Source: DASQPA01 sp963757335 (lineage in GTDB: Bacteria; Acidobacteriota; Thermoanaerobaculia; Multivoradales; UBA5704). From it: a stretch of 64,000 nucleotides of DNA. Location: NCBI GenBank assembly GCA_963757335.1, contig CAVWRJ010000004.1, positions 1-64,000 of the forward strand. The letters are read 5' to 3'. The notes under the pieces are model-generated. The model ran no database searches. It had not been told where the DNA came from and saw nothing but the letters and a program-made list of their open reading frames with translations. Shown here piece by piece: positions 48,349 to 57,914 of this stretch (position 1 is its first letter; every line of letters starts with the position of its first letter). Made by a program: the position numbers and the translations under genes.

Positions 48349-48789
48349 GCGAAGGAGCCCTGGAGAGTCGGCCGGAACGTCTCCGGGAGCTTGCGGAACC
48401 GGTGAAAAGCCTTCCGGAGCCTCTCCGGAGCGTCCAGAACCTCTCCGGGAGCTTTCAAACGCACGGAAAGTCGTCCGGAACGCGCTGGAAGTCTTCGGGG
48501 AAGCGTCAAAAGGGACTTTCAAGGCCTGGAAAGTCGACCCGGACGGGTTGAAAGTCGACTTGGAAGCGCCAGAAGTGGACTTAGAGACACTAGAAGTCGA
48601 GTTAGAAACACGAGAAGTGGACTTAGAGACACTAGAAGTTGGCTTAGAGACACAAGAAGTCGACTTCGACGCGTTGGAAGTCGACTTGGAGACATTGGAA
48701 GTTGACTTACAGGCATTAGAAGTCGCCTTCTAGGCGTTGGAAGTCCACCCGGAGGCATTTCTGGGGACTTTCCACGGCTTTTGGAGACC
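48349..48789. repeat. Intergenic array of degenerate 21-nt units (locus 2)
   Basis: About 21 units keep an exact 21-nt period. The first part (48349-48453) has CTCCGGGAGCT-type units, then from about 48517 units of the form CTTAGAGACACTAGAAGTCG plus A (48580-48600) follow. The shared cores GAGAC and GTCGA lie at the same positions in the unit as at 8604-9087. A 61-codon frame over 48548-48733 with a 7-residue repeat results from the 21-nt period, but it has no ribosome site and I do not call it a gene. The array fills the gap between the amidase and the HTH gene. Confidence 0.88.
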
Positions 48790-49009
48790 CCCAGAGGGTT
48801 CCCGGTCGCTCACGGAAGGCTCGTGGGGGCCCGAGCGGGCTTCTAGTGCCCCCGTTGGAGGACGTTTGTACGGTGTGGACAGGGCAGGGCCGGCATGAGG
48901 CGGGCGCGGATCATCTCCCCCCGCGCTGCCCAGGGTTCGGCCTCGCGGCGGATGGTTCTCCCTTGTCGTCTAAGTCGTATTGCGTTGCGTCACGCGCTAC
49001 ACTCATGCT

Positions 49010-52000
49010 ATGACGACCTCGCCTTCAACTCCTGTTCATCCTGGCACCTTCGTCCGCGAGAGCGTGATTCCCGCCGGCATGTCAGTAAAAGACGCCGCCC
49101 AGCGGCTTGGCATCGGCCGCCCGGCTTTGTCGAACTTCCTCAACGGGAAAGCCACGCTATCCCCCAAAATGGTGGTCAGGCTGGAGAAGGCGTTCGGCGC
49201 TGATCGGAAGCGGCTGCTCGACATGCAGGCCGCTTACGACCGATACGAGCGCCGCCCCGCTGAAAAAGAGGTCGCCGTACGCGCCTTTGTCCCGGGTTTC
49301 CTGACCCTCAAGGCAAGGCAGATCGAGAGTTGGGCCGCTGGACAGATCGAAGCCCGCACGCACCTTCCCGTCTTACTGCGGAAGCTAGTGCACTCGACCG
49401 GTCAAGAACTTCGCAAGGTCGATTTCCCCGGCTATGACAATGCGCAGCGCAAGGGCTCCGATGGCGTCGTCGAAGCGGGCGCCGCCACGCCCTGGGTTCC
49501 TGAGGGGAACTCCTATTGGGAGTTCGGCACCGAAGAGAAGCCAGCCACCAAAGCGGAGGAAGATTACGCCGCGCGCCTGAAGTCAGTCGACCCCGCCGAA
49601 CGGGCACGCAGCACCTTCGTCTTCGTGACACCGCGCGCATGGCATGGCAAGGCTACTTGGGAAGAGCGGAAGAACAACGCCCGTGACTGGAAGGCCGTCC
49701 GCGTTTTCGACGCAAGCGACCTTGAGCAGTGGCTGGAACAGTCGGTGCCGGCGCAGATCTGGCTTGCCGAACTCCTTGCGCTGCCGAGCGGCGGCTATGA
49801 AACGCTGGAGCAGGCATGGCGCCGTTGGGCGAACGCCAGCGAGCCTCATCTAACGGCCGAGATTTTCGCGCCATCGATTGCCGCTTATCGAGACTCCTTC
49901 AAGGCCTGGCTCGAAAAGCCAAGCGACAGGTTCTTCGTCGTCGCGGCCGACTCACGAGACGAGGCGCTTGCCTTTCTCACCTGCCTTTTCGAGGACGAAT
50001 CACTCCGCCAATCCAAAGACCTCGCGGCTGTCTTCACGTCGCTGGCGACACTCAGGACGCTCGTTGCCTCTTCCGTCCCTTTCATCCCAATCGTCCATTC
50101 CGAGGACTCCGAGCGCGAACTTGCCGATGCCTATCGCCGGCTTCATTGCATCGTTTTTCGTCCCCGAAATGCGGTCGATAAAAAAGCCGATATCGCGCTC
50201 GATTTGCTCGGCTACGAGGCTTTCGAGAAAGCGCTCACCTCCATGGGAGTCGAGAACGGCGACGTCGACCGCCTTGCAAGAGAATCGGGCCGTTCGCCCA
50301 CGATCCTGCGCCGCCGCCTCTCGAAGAATGCGGCGATTCGGACACCGGCATGGGCCAGCGATGACGACACGGCAAAGAGCCTTGTTCCGGTGACGCTAAT
50401 TGGCGCCTGGCACGCCGAGTTGGAGGCGGATCGCGAAATCGTCTCCTCTGTGGCGGATCGTAGGTACCAGGCGATTGAGGACGATGTCGCGCGCCTGCTC
50501 CCATACGACGACAGCCCGGTATGGTCTGCCGGACGCAATAGAGGTGTCGCCTCGAAGGTCGACGCTTTGTTTGCGATCGCGAGGGTGGTCACACCAGAGG
50601 ACCTCGATCGGTTCTTCCTTGCCGCCGAATACGTTCTTTCAGAGGCCGACCCGGCGCTCGAACTCCCGGAGAAGGACAGGTGGGCCGCGGCCCTGTATGG
50701 CAAGAAACGCGATCATTCCGGCGCTTTGCGCGAGGGTGTCTGCGAGACACTCGTGATCCTTTCCGTCCACGGCAACAACTTGTTTCAGAGCCGTCTCGGC
50801 GGCGATATCGAAGGCCGCGTGACGGTTCTGATCCATAAGCTCCTGACGCCGCTGACCCTTGAAAAGCTGCTCTCTCACGATCGCGACCTACCGCGCTACG
50901 CCGAAGCCGCTCCCGAAGAATTTCTCCGGATCATCGAATATGACCTGAACCAAGACGATCCCGTTGTGCTCGGCCTTCTCAAGCCGGTCGATAGTGGCCC
51001 TCTCTGGGGATCGCCGTCGCGAACCGGCCTTCTTTGGGCTCTGGAGTGCCTCGCCTGGAGACCGCAAAACCTTACCCGCGTATCTCTGATCCTCGGCCGG
51101 CTCTCCCAACTGAAAATCGACGACAACTGGATGAACAAGCCGAACGCCAGCCTCCAGGATATCTTCAGATCCTGGATGCCGCAGACGGCGGCTTCTGTGG
51201 AGCAACGGTGCAAAGCGTTGGAAACGCTCATCAAGCGTTTCCCGGATATCGGCTGGGAGATTTGCATCGAGCAAATCAAGCTGGGTACCCAGGTCGGGGA
51301 CTACAGCTACAAGCCTAGGTGGCGCAGCGACGCCTCCGGCGCGGGGCAAGTCGTCACGCACAAGGAGATGTTCGAATTCACCCTGAAGGCGCTGGACCAT
51401 CTGCTCGCGTGGCCAACTCACGACGAAAAGACACTCGGCGATCTGATCGAGTCCCTCCAGGCCATGGCTGAAGAGGACCAAGCCAAGGTCTGGGATAAGA
51501 TCGATGAATGGTCCCGGAAGGCCGGGGAAGCGTCCAAGGCCTCCTGCAGGAGCGCATACGACGATTTGCCTTCACGCGAAGCAGCCGGCACAGGAATCTC
51601 GGCGAAACGATTCGTGACCGTGCCCGAGAGGCCTGTGAGAGCCTCAGGCCGCACGATCCCGTCATCCGGAACGGCTGGTTGTTCGCCAATTCCTGGGTGG
51701 AGGAGTCGGTTGACGAAATCGAAGAAGAGGATTTCGACTTCCGGAAGCGCGAGAAGCAAATCGACAGCCTGCGCTCCGAAGCGATGACCGAGATATGGAC
51801 CGAGCGCGGCTTCGAGGGCGTCAGGGAACTACTTGCCAGCAGCAATGACGCCGGCACGGTCGGCCATTACGCGGCGGCGTGCGTTACCGGTCTCGAGCCA
51901 TGGGGCGATTTTATTCGGCACTGTCTTTCCCTCGATGGAAGTCTCCGGAACAAAGCCGAGTGGTGCCTCCAGGGCTTCCTTTTCGCGATCGGGGAAGACT

Positions 52001-53082
52001 TGCGTTCCGAAGTGCTGCAGGGTGCGGCCGAAGGGCTGCCTCCCGGAGAACGCACGCGGCTATATGTGTGCGCCCCGTTCCAGGCAGCCACATGGCGCCT
52101 ACTGGACGATTATGACGAGGACATCCGCGTCGGGTATTGGAAGTACGTGATCCCGCGCTGGGGCCAGAGTACGCCCGCCGAGCTTACGGAATTGATCGAC
52201 CGCCTTCTGGAGGTCCGGCGGCCGCGCGCAGCGTTTCATGCCGTCCGCATGAATTTCGAGGACATCGAGACGTCTCGCCTCAAAAGGTTGCTCAACGATA
52301 TCGCCACAGTCGATGCCGAGCAGGCGGGCTATTTCAAACTGAACCCCTATGATCTTTCCATTGCGCTGAATTCGCTGGATGGCCGCTCCGGCGTTACACC
52401 CGAGGAAATGGCCCAGCTCGAGTTCCGCTTCATCGACGCTCTCGATAATCACAGTCAGCACGGAATTCCGAATCTTGAAAATCAGGTCGGCCAATCGCCA
52501 GGGCTATTCGTTCAGGCAGTGGCGCTCACCTACAGGCGAAAAGACGAAGGAGAGGATCCACCGGAATGGAGGATTGAGGAACCCGAGCAGCGGGCTGCAG
52601 TCGCGACAGCGGCCTATCGTCTTCTCAGGCGGATAAAGAAAATTCCCGGTGCGGACAAAAACGGGAAGATCAATGCGTCAGCTCTCGCTACGTGGCTCAA
52701 CGAGGCCCGAAGCCTTTGCCGCGAATACGGCCGTACCGATATTGGTGATCACTGCCTCGGGCAACTTCTCGCCAATGCGCCGGAGGGCGAGAACGGCATA
52801 TGGCCCTGCGAGGCGGTCTGCGAGGTGATGGAAGGGATAGCATCCCCGGAGATCGGCCGTGGATTCTCTCTCGGCGTTCATAACTCTCGCGGCGCTCACT
52901 GGCGGGGCGAAGGGGGCGAACAGGAGCGCGAGCTCGCCGCGAAATACCGCGCCTGGGCTGAGAGCTTGCATTTCGACTATCCCTATGTCGGAGGAGTTCT
53001 TGAGAGCATCGCTACATCCTACGAGCGAGAAGCTGGGTTGCAGGATTCCGAAGCGAAGGTCACGAAGAGACTTCACCATTGA
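49010..53082 (+). CDS. Very large HTH-headed protein, candidate defence protein; one frameshift
   Basis: The ATG 49010 gives about 1,356 residues. The N-terminus has a HigA/XRE-type HTH (SVKDAAQRLGIGRPALSNFL, then NGKATLSPKMVVRLEKAFG). Residues ~75-240 contain DGVVEAGAATPWVP, SYWEFGTEEKPATKAEEDYA, TFVFVTPRAWHGKATWEER and VFDASDLEQWLEQS, perhaps a nuclease-like domain. The middle (RFFVVAADSRDEALAFLTCL, FIPIVHSEDSERELADAYRR) recalls a STAND-like module without a clear P-loop, and the remainder is helical. The frame breaks near 51538-51546 (AGEASK to LLQERIRRFA). It is richer in A+T than its neighbours, suggesting transfer. Confidence 0.8.
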
Positions 53083-53242
53083 CGCTCCGGCTCCCATGCC
53101 TTTCCTCCGGTGGCACTCGGCCTCGTGGGCTGCGGGGTCGCAAGAACGTGGTCGTAGCAGTAGTCTCGTCGGAGCCGCCCGAAGTGCGGCACTGGATCGT
53201 CACCGCTTTCGTCTCCCGCCGGCCACCGAGAGGAGATCTCGA

Positions 53243-53494
53243 ATGGAAACGCCGTTGAGTTTCGAGTACGACGAGGTGGGGGACATCCTCTATATCAGCC
53301 GGGTGCCACCCTATCCGGAGCAGGAGACCGAGCAGTTGGCCTACAACGTCGCGGCACGCCGGAATCCTCAGACCAGTGCCGTCGAGAACCTCGAGATCCT
53401 ATTCTTCACCCGCTGGTTGCTCAAAGACGGCAGGCAGCAGTTCCATGGGTTGGGAGAGCTGTTCGCGGAACCGGGCGCGGCCGTTCACGCGTAA
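53243..53494 (+). CDS. DUF2283-like small protein
   Basis: The 83-residue protein METPLSFEYDEVGDILYISR has the DUF2283 pattern (YD...GDILYI) found in many small bacterial proteins. The ATG at 53243 lies behind AGGAGA. The C-terminal part LEILFFTRWLLKDGRQQFHG is variable. It stands alone after the large HTH gene. Function unknown. Confidence 0.75.
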   Translation: METPLSFEYDEVGDILYISRVPPYPEQETEQLAYNVAARRNPQTSAVENLEILFFTRWLLKDGRQQFHGLGELFAEPGAAVHA

Positions 53495-53550
53495 CGCGTA
53501 ACGGAGATCTCGCTCGGAGCGGCGCACGGCAGGCCGCAGATCACACCTTC

Positions 53551-53571
53551 AAGGGAATCCCCCTAAAGCTC
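53551..53571. repeat. Direct repeat, left copy, flanking the HigBA-like module
   Basis: AGGGAATCCCCCTAAAGCTC followed by C is repeated at 54553-54573 with a single mismatch (T to C). The two copies flank the toxin-antitoxin genes 53679-54407, about 1 kb apart. The gap 53495-53678 shows nothing else. Confidence 0.65.
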
Positions 53572-53678
53572 CACCGTCGCGGTGCCGGGTGAGGGCCACA
53601 TCGGTAGCGTTTCGGTTCTGGCGTTAGCGCTATGGAGCAGGCCCCTGTGCTGGCCGGCCCGGCCCGACCCGTGCGGCC

Positions 53679-54011
53679 TTATCGACGCTTGCCAGCGACA
53701 GCGCCAGGCACCGCTTGCAGCGCCGGCTGGCCGGCTTCCGCGGCGAGTTGAACATGCAACTGGGCGTCCAGGGCACGGGCCAGCCGCACCATCGTCTCCA
53801 GCGTGAAATTCGCTTTTCCCCGTAGGATCTTGGTCACATAGGCCGGGGTGGCGTCGAGTCTTCTGGCCAGTTCTGTACGGGTCACGCCTTGGCGCTCCAT
53901 CTCCCGTACGACGCTCTCCGTAAACTCGAGGATCGCGCCCGCCACCCAGTAGTCGGCATGCTGCTCGGCCTGCGCGAAGAGCTCAGGGAAGGATGTCGGT
54001 TTCAGGACCAT
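53679..54011 (-). CDS. HigA-like XRE antitoxin
   Basis: The 110-residue protein MVLKPTSFPELFAQAEQHAD... has an XRE-type HTH in the middle: MERQGVTRTELARRLDATPA and YVTKILRGKANFTLETMVRL. The N-terminal helix (FPELFAQAEQHADYWVAGAI) contacts the toxin in related pairs. It follows the toxin gene by 3 bases, toxin first, as in higBA modules. It probably binds the palindrome at 54406-54427. Confidence 0.88.
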   Translation of the reverse strand: MVLKPTSFPELFAQAEQHADYWVAGAILEFTESVVREMERQGVTRTELARRLDATPAYVTKILRGKANFTLETMVRLARALDAQLHVQLAAEAGQPALQAVPGAVAGKRR

Positions 54012-54014
54012 GCG

Positions 54015-54407
54015 CTAGATCTCCAGGGTGAGGTTTCTGGCCTTCTTCGCCGCCTGATACGCATCGTACGCGGCCTGGGCTCGCTCGATCTCTCCAGAGG
54101 GTGTCTTTCTCGTGCGCTTCACGAATCCATGGCTGCACACGACCAGCCGCCCTTCATCGTAGAACCACAGCACTCTCAGGCGACCCGCGATGAGCTCCCA
54201 GATCTCGCCGGCGATCTTGTGGGAGATCTCGACGTTGCGGGGCGGACCTTGCTCCGCCGCGAACGAGAGAAGGCGGAGCATCGCTCGACCGTCCAACGCG
54301 AGCTGCGACTCCAGTCCCGCCAGGAAATCGAGGAGCGGACACTCGCCACGGGCACTGCAGACCGCCAGTACCTCCCACCGTGCCCGACGGATCCGCCGCA
54401 GCTTCAT
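54015..54407 (-). CDS. HigB-like toxin (phage Gp49-type)
   Basis: The 130-residue protein MKLRRIRRARWEVLAVCSAR... has LLDFLAGLESQLALDGRAML, NVEISHKIAGEIWELIAGRL, RVLWFYDEGRLVVCSHGFVK and RTRKTPSGEIERAQAAYDAY, matching HigB/PF05973-type RelE-superfamily toxins (GRLRVLWFYDEG, then HGFVKRTRKTP). It is the first gene of a toxin-antitoxin operon with the operator palindrome at its start codon. Confidence 0.9.
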   Translation of the reverse strand: MKLRRIRRARWEVLAVCSARGECPLLDFLAGLESQLALDGRAMLRLLSFAAEQGPPRNVEISHKIAGEIWELIAGRLRVLWFYDEGRLVVCSHGFVKRTRKTPSGEIERAQAAYDAYQAAKKARNLTLEI

Positions 54408-54427
54408 TTTAACCTATGGGTTAAAAT
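54406..54427 (-). promoter_or_regulatory. Operator palindrome of the HigBA-like module
   Basis: ATTTTAACC (54406-54414) and GGTTAAAAT (54419-54427) form a perfect 9-bp inverted repeat with a 4-base spacer that overlaps the toxin start codon. XRE antitoxins bind such palindromes to repress the operon. Confidence 0.7.
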
Positions 54428-54552
54428 CGTCAAGGCCAGAGGCGAAGCACCGGCGGGGGAGCGGGGTCATGTGGATAGCCACTGTACCTCTCGGCCCCGG
54501 CTGGCGGCAATCAGGGGACCCACGCTTCCAGGGGAACCCACGCTCCCGTCGC

Positions 54553-54573
54553 AGGGAATCCCCCCAAAGCTCC
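54553..54573. repeat. Direct repeat, right copy, flanking the HigBA-like module
   Basis: AGGGAATCCCCCCAAAGCTC followed by C is the right copy of the repeat at 53551-53571, 20 of 21 identical. A further short tandem motif (CCCACGCT, twice) is found at 54518-54546. The gap 54428-54664 contains no gene I can support. Confidence 0.65.
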
Positions 54574-54664
54574 CCCTGTTGCACTAAATGCACCGCTCCC
54601 GCGAGCCGGACGCCGGCTCCCGGCAAGCGGCGTAAACCACTTGAAAGGCAGGGTCTTAGCATAG

Positions 54665-54685
54665 CTTGTGACTGACAGTCACAAG
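54665..54685. promoter_or_regulatory. Perfect palindrome upstream of nuoB, candidate operator
   Basis: CTTGTGACTG (54665-54674) and CAGTCACAAG (54676-54685) are perfect inverted repeats around a single A. The site is 26 bases upstream of the nuoB start. TGTGA and TCACA cores recall CRP/FNR-family sites, but the spacer is 7 rather than 6 bases, so the regulator is not identified. No U-tract follows, so it is not a terminator. Confidence 0.5.
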
Positions 54686-54711
54686 TGCTAGAATCCGTCC
54701 GAGGCAACCGT

Positions 54712-55290
54712 ATGGCCCTTAAAGTCCTGGACGACAAAGACGACACCAAGATCATCGGCGAGAGCTGGGTCACCACCCGCTTCGAGGACCTCGAGGACTG
54801 GGCCCAGCGCAACTCGTTCTGGCCCTTCCCGTTCGGCACCGCCTGCTGCGCGATCGAGTTCATGTCGACGCTCTCCAGCCACTACGACGTCGCTCGCTTC
54901 GGCTCGGAGGTGGTGCGCTTCTCGCCCCGGCAGAGCGACGTGCTCCTGGTCGCCGGCACCATCAACGACAAGATGGCCCCGGTGTTGAAGCGCATCTACG
55001 ACCAGATGGCAGATCCCAAGTGGGTGATCTCGATGGGCGCCTGCGCCTGCTCGGGTGGCTTCTACCGCGCCTACCACGTCATGCAGGGGATCGACGAGAT
55101 CATCCCCGTCGACGTCTACGTGCCGGGCTGCCCGCCGACTCCGGAGGGGCTGATCTACGGCATCCTCCAGTTGAAGGAGCGGGTGTCCAGAGACCGTAAG
55201 AAGTTCCGCGCCCGCGCCGCCAGCTCCAACGCGAAGCTGCCCGAAGAGGAGATTTCCGATCGTGCCGACGCTCGCCCCGCCTCTGCCTGA
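54712..55290 (+). CDS. nuoB: NADH-quinone oxidoreductase subunit B
   Basis: From the ATG at 54712 the 192-residue protein has the N2 cluster ligands CC in GTACCAIEFM (about 45), GACACSGGFY and VYVPGCPPTPEGL. It is the complex I subunit carrying the terminal 4Fe-4S cluster N2 at the quinone site. An in-frame start at 54685 is less likely. It overlaps the next gene by 29 bases. A C-terminal extension (KFRARAASSNAKLPEEEI) is unusual but plausible. Confidence 0.97.
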   Translation: MALKVLDDKDDTKIIGESWVTTRFEDLEDWAQRNSFWPFPFGTACCAIEFMSTLSSHYDVARFGSEVVRFSPRQSDVLLVAGTINDKMAPVLKRIYDQMADPKWVISMGACACSGGFYRAYHVMQGIDEIIPVDVYVPGCPPTPEGLIYGILQLKERVSRDRKKFRARAASSNAKLPEEEISDRADARPASA

Positions 55291-56998
55291 GACCGGTCAG
55301 GGTCTGAACCCGGAGAACCCGGAGAACCCGGCGGTCGCCGTCCTCGCCAAGTTCCCCGCCGGGAGCATCACTCCCCAGGAGGGCCTGGACCAGCCGACCT
55401 GGATCGTCGACCGCGAGATCCTCCTCGACCTGGCGCGCGAGCTGCGCGACAACCCGGCGACCCAGTTCGACATGATGATGGACCTCTGCGGGGTCGACTT
55501 CCCCGACCGCGAGCCCCGCTTCGACGCCGTCTACCACCTCTACTCGGTGCCGCGCGGCGCCCGCCTAAGGCTCAAGGTGCCGGTCAACGAGGACCAGCCG
55601 CTCCCCTCGCTCATCCCGGTGTGGAAGACCGCCAACTGGTTTGAGCGCGAGCTCTTCGACATGTTCGGCCTCCAGGTGACCGGGCACCCCAACCTGCGGC
55701 GGCTCCTCACCCACGAGGGCTTCCAGGGGCATGCTCTGCGCAAAGACTACGATTCGGCGCGGCGCTGGATCTTGACCGAGGACAAGATCTACCAGCCCCA
55801 CTTCGATCTCCCGGAAGGCGGGGACGACCTCTTCGAGCGGATGACGGTCAACATCGGCCCGTCCCATCCGGCCATGCACGGGACCTTCCGGCTGATGGCG
55901 GTCTTAGACGGCGAGACGATCGTCGCCTCGGATGTCGAGATCGGCTACCTCCACCGCTGCTTCGAGAAGATGTCGGAGACCCACACCTGGAACCAGGTGA
56001 TCCCCTACACCGACCGCTTGAACTACTGCTCCTCGTTCATCAACAACGTCGGCTACTGCCGGGCGGTCGAGCAGCTCCTCGGAGTCGAGGTGCCGCCGAA
56101 GGCGGTGTGGGCGCGGACCATTCTCTCCGAGTTCTCGCGGATCATGGACCACTGCGTCTGTAACGGCACCACTCTCGTCGACGCCGGGGCGCTCTCCAAC
56201 TTCTGGTACATGTTCCAGCCCCGAGAGGAGATCTACGGCCTCCTCGAATCCTGCTGCGGCGCCCGCCTGACCGTCTCCTACGGGCGGATCGGCGGCCTCT
56301 CGCAGGACCTGCCGCCGGACTTCATGGAGCGCTCGCGGCGGCTGCTCGAAATCATCCCGCCCTTCGTCGAGGACGTCGAGAAGCTCGTCGACAAAAACCG
56401 CATCTGGCTCGACCGGACGGTGGGGATCGCCGCCATCTCCGGCGCCGAGGCGGTCAACTGGGGCTGGACCGGCCCCTGTCTCCGCGCCTCGGGGGTCGGC
56501 TACGACGTCCGCCGCGCTCACCCCTACGACCTCTATGACACGGTCGACTGGGAGGTGCCGGTGCTCTTCGGCGGCGACGTCTACGACCGCTACCGCATCC
56601 GCATGCTGGAGATCCGGCAGTCGCTCAAGATCATCCGCCAGCTCCTCGACCGCGGCATGCCGGAAGGGCCCTGGATCACCTCCGACCCCCACGTCGCCCT
56701 GCCGCCCAAAGAGGCCTGCTACAACCAGATGGAGTCGATGATCTACCACTTCAAGCTGATCATGGACGGCATCCAGGTTCCGGCCGGCGAGGTCTACTCG
56801 ATGGTCGAGGGGGCGAACGGCGAGCTCGGCTTCTACATCATCAGCGACGGGACTTCGAAGCCCTACCGAAACCACGCGCGGGGCCCCTGCTTCCCGATTT
56901 TCTCGACCTTCTCGCACCTGATCAACGGCGGCTCGCTCTCCGACGCCATCGTCTCGTTGGGCGGTTTGAACGTCATTGCCGGAGAGCTCGAACGATGA
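55262..56998 (+). CDS. nuoCD: Fused NADH-quinone oxidoreductase subunits C/D
   Basis: The GTG at 55262, behind GAGGAG, gives 578 residues. The first ~190 are NuoC-like (FDMMMDLCGVDFPDREPRFD, WKTANWFERELFDMFGLQVT) and the rest NuoD-like (NIGPSHPAMHGTFRLMAVLD, LHRCFEKMSETHTWNQVIPY, SFINNVGYCRAVEQLLG). Fused CD subunits occur in Enterobacteria and several other phyla, including Acidobacteriota relatives. It forms the peripheral arm of complex I with NuoB and NuoI. Confidence 0.96.
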   Translation: MPTLAPPLPETGQGLNPENPENPAVAVLAKFPAGSITPQEGLDQPTWIVDREILLDLARELRDNPATQFDMMMDLCGVDFPDREPRFDAVYHLYSVPRGARLRLKVPVNEDQPLPSLIPVWKTANWFERELFDMFGLQVTGHPNLRRLLTHEGFQGHALRKDYDSARRWILTEDKIYQPHFDLPEGGDDLFERMTVNIGPSHPAMHGTFRLMAVLDGETIVASDVEIGYLHRCFEKMSETHTWNQVIPYTDRLNYCSSFINNVGYCRAVEQLLGVEVPPKAVWARTILSEFSRIMDHCVCNGTTLVDAGALSNFWYMFQPREEIYGLLESCCGARLTVSYGRIGGLSQDLPPDFMERSRRLLEIIPPFVEDVEKLVDKNRIWLDRTVGIAAISGAEAVNWGWTGPCLRASGVGYDVRRAHPYDLYDTVDWEVPVLFGGDVYDRYRIRMLEIRQSLKIIRQLLDRGMPEGPWITSDPHVALPPKEACYNQMESMIYHFKLIMDGIQVPAGEVYSMVEGANGELGFYIISDGTSKPYRNHARGPCFPIFSTFSHLINGGSLSDAIVSLGGLNVIAGELER

Positions 56999-57702
56999 GC
57001 CAACCCTTGGCTTCGCCTGCCCCCACCTCCGCCTACCCGCCGGCACCGCCGGCTGGCCGGCCGGTCTTCAAGGGGCCTCATCCCCCGCATCCAACCGCAA
57101 CCCGGCCCTACAAGCCGACCCTCGCCGAGCGGCTCTACCTGCCGCTCTTCGGGGGCCTGATGGTGACGATGCGGCACTTCCTCAAAAACCTCTTCGGGGC
57201 CAAGATGTACACCATCCAGTACCCCGAGGAGCGCCGCGACTACAGTCACCGCTTCCGCGGCCACCACATCCTGACCACCCGGCCGGACGGCTCGGTGCGC
57301 TGCGTCGCCTGCTACCTCTGCGCCCAGGCCTGCCCGGCCGAGTGCATCCACATCGAGGCTGGCGAGCACCCGGACGTCAACATCGAGAAGTATCCGGTCG
57401 TCTACGAGATCGACATGCTGCGCTGCATTTTCTGCGGCTACTGCGTGGACGCCTGCCCGGAAGAGGCCATCATCATGAGCAACAACTACGACATGGCCTA
57501 CTTCAACCGCGAGCAGTCGATCGTCGGCAAGGGCGACCTGATGAAGCCCTACACCTTCGACGAGGACCGCCTCGGCTACCGCCCCCGCTACCCGGAGGAG
57601 GACGCCAAGCGCTCGAAGATGCGGCGCGACGCCTTCAACCTGGTCGACGAGGCTCGCAAGGCCCGGGAGCGGGAAGAAGTGGCGGCGGCGAGGGTCAGCT
57701 AG
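56995..57702 (+). CDS. nuoI: NADH-quinone oxidoreductase subunit I
   Basis: The 235-residue ferredoxin-like subunit has two 4Fe-4S motifs: CVACYLCAQACPAECI and CIFCGYCVDACPEEAI. It overlaps the nuoCD stop (ATGA). The N-terminus has a Pro-rich extension before YLPLFGGLMVTMRHFLKNLF, longer than in most NuoI. It carries clusters N6a/N6b. Confidence 0.96.
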   Translation: MSQPLASPAPTSAYPPAPPAGRPVFKGPHPPHPTATRPYKPTLAERLYLPLFGGLMVTMRHFLKNLFGAKMYTIQYPEERRDYSHRFRGHHILTTRPDGSVRCVACYLCAQACPAECIHIEAGEHPDVNIEKYPVVYEIDMLRCIFCGYCVDACPEEAIIMSNNYDMAYFNREQSIVGKGDLMKPYTFDEDRLGYRPRYPEEDAKRSKMRRDAFNLVDEARKAREREEVAAARVS

Positions 57703-57866
57703 TGGCTCGTTGGGTTCCGAGGACCTGCGACTGGCCGCGCGGAGCGCCCGAAGGAGCAGGCCCGCAGGACCAAAGCGAGCCCCTATCGAGGGGTCTGATA
57801 GAATGTTGCGAATGAAACAAGCCAAGGGTCTCTCGATGGGGCCCTCAAAGTACGTTTTAGAACCTG

Positions 57867-57892
57867 ACCTAGCCCACGCGGGCTAGGTTTTT
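57867..57892 (+). terminator. Rho-independent terminator after nuoI
   Basis: ACCTAGCCC (57867-57875) pairs with GGGCTAGGT (57880-57888) over a 4-base loop and is followed by TTTTT. It sits 23 bases before the korA start, so it separates the nuo genes from the kor genes or acts as an attenuator for korAB. The gap 57703-57866 holds no gene. Confidence 0.85.
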
Positions 57893-57914
57893 CGTCTTTG
57901 GCCCGAGGACACAC

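Noticed and set aside
48548..48733. A plus-strand frame encoding a seven-residue repeat peptide
   Set aside because: The heptads follow from the 21-nt unit; there is no start signal or conserved frame.
54665..54685. Classical CRP site
   Set aside because: The TGTGA and TCACA cores are separated by 7 bases, not 6, so the assignment was not made.
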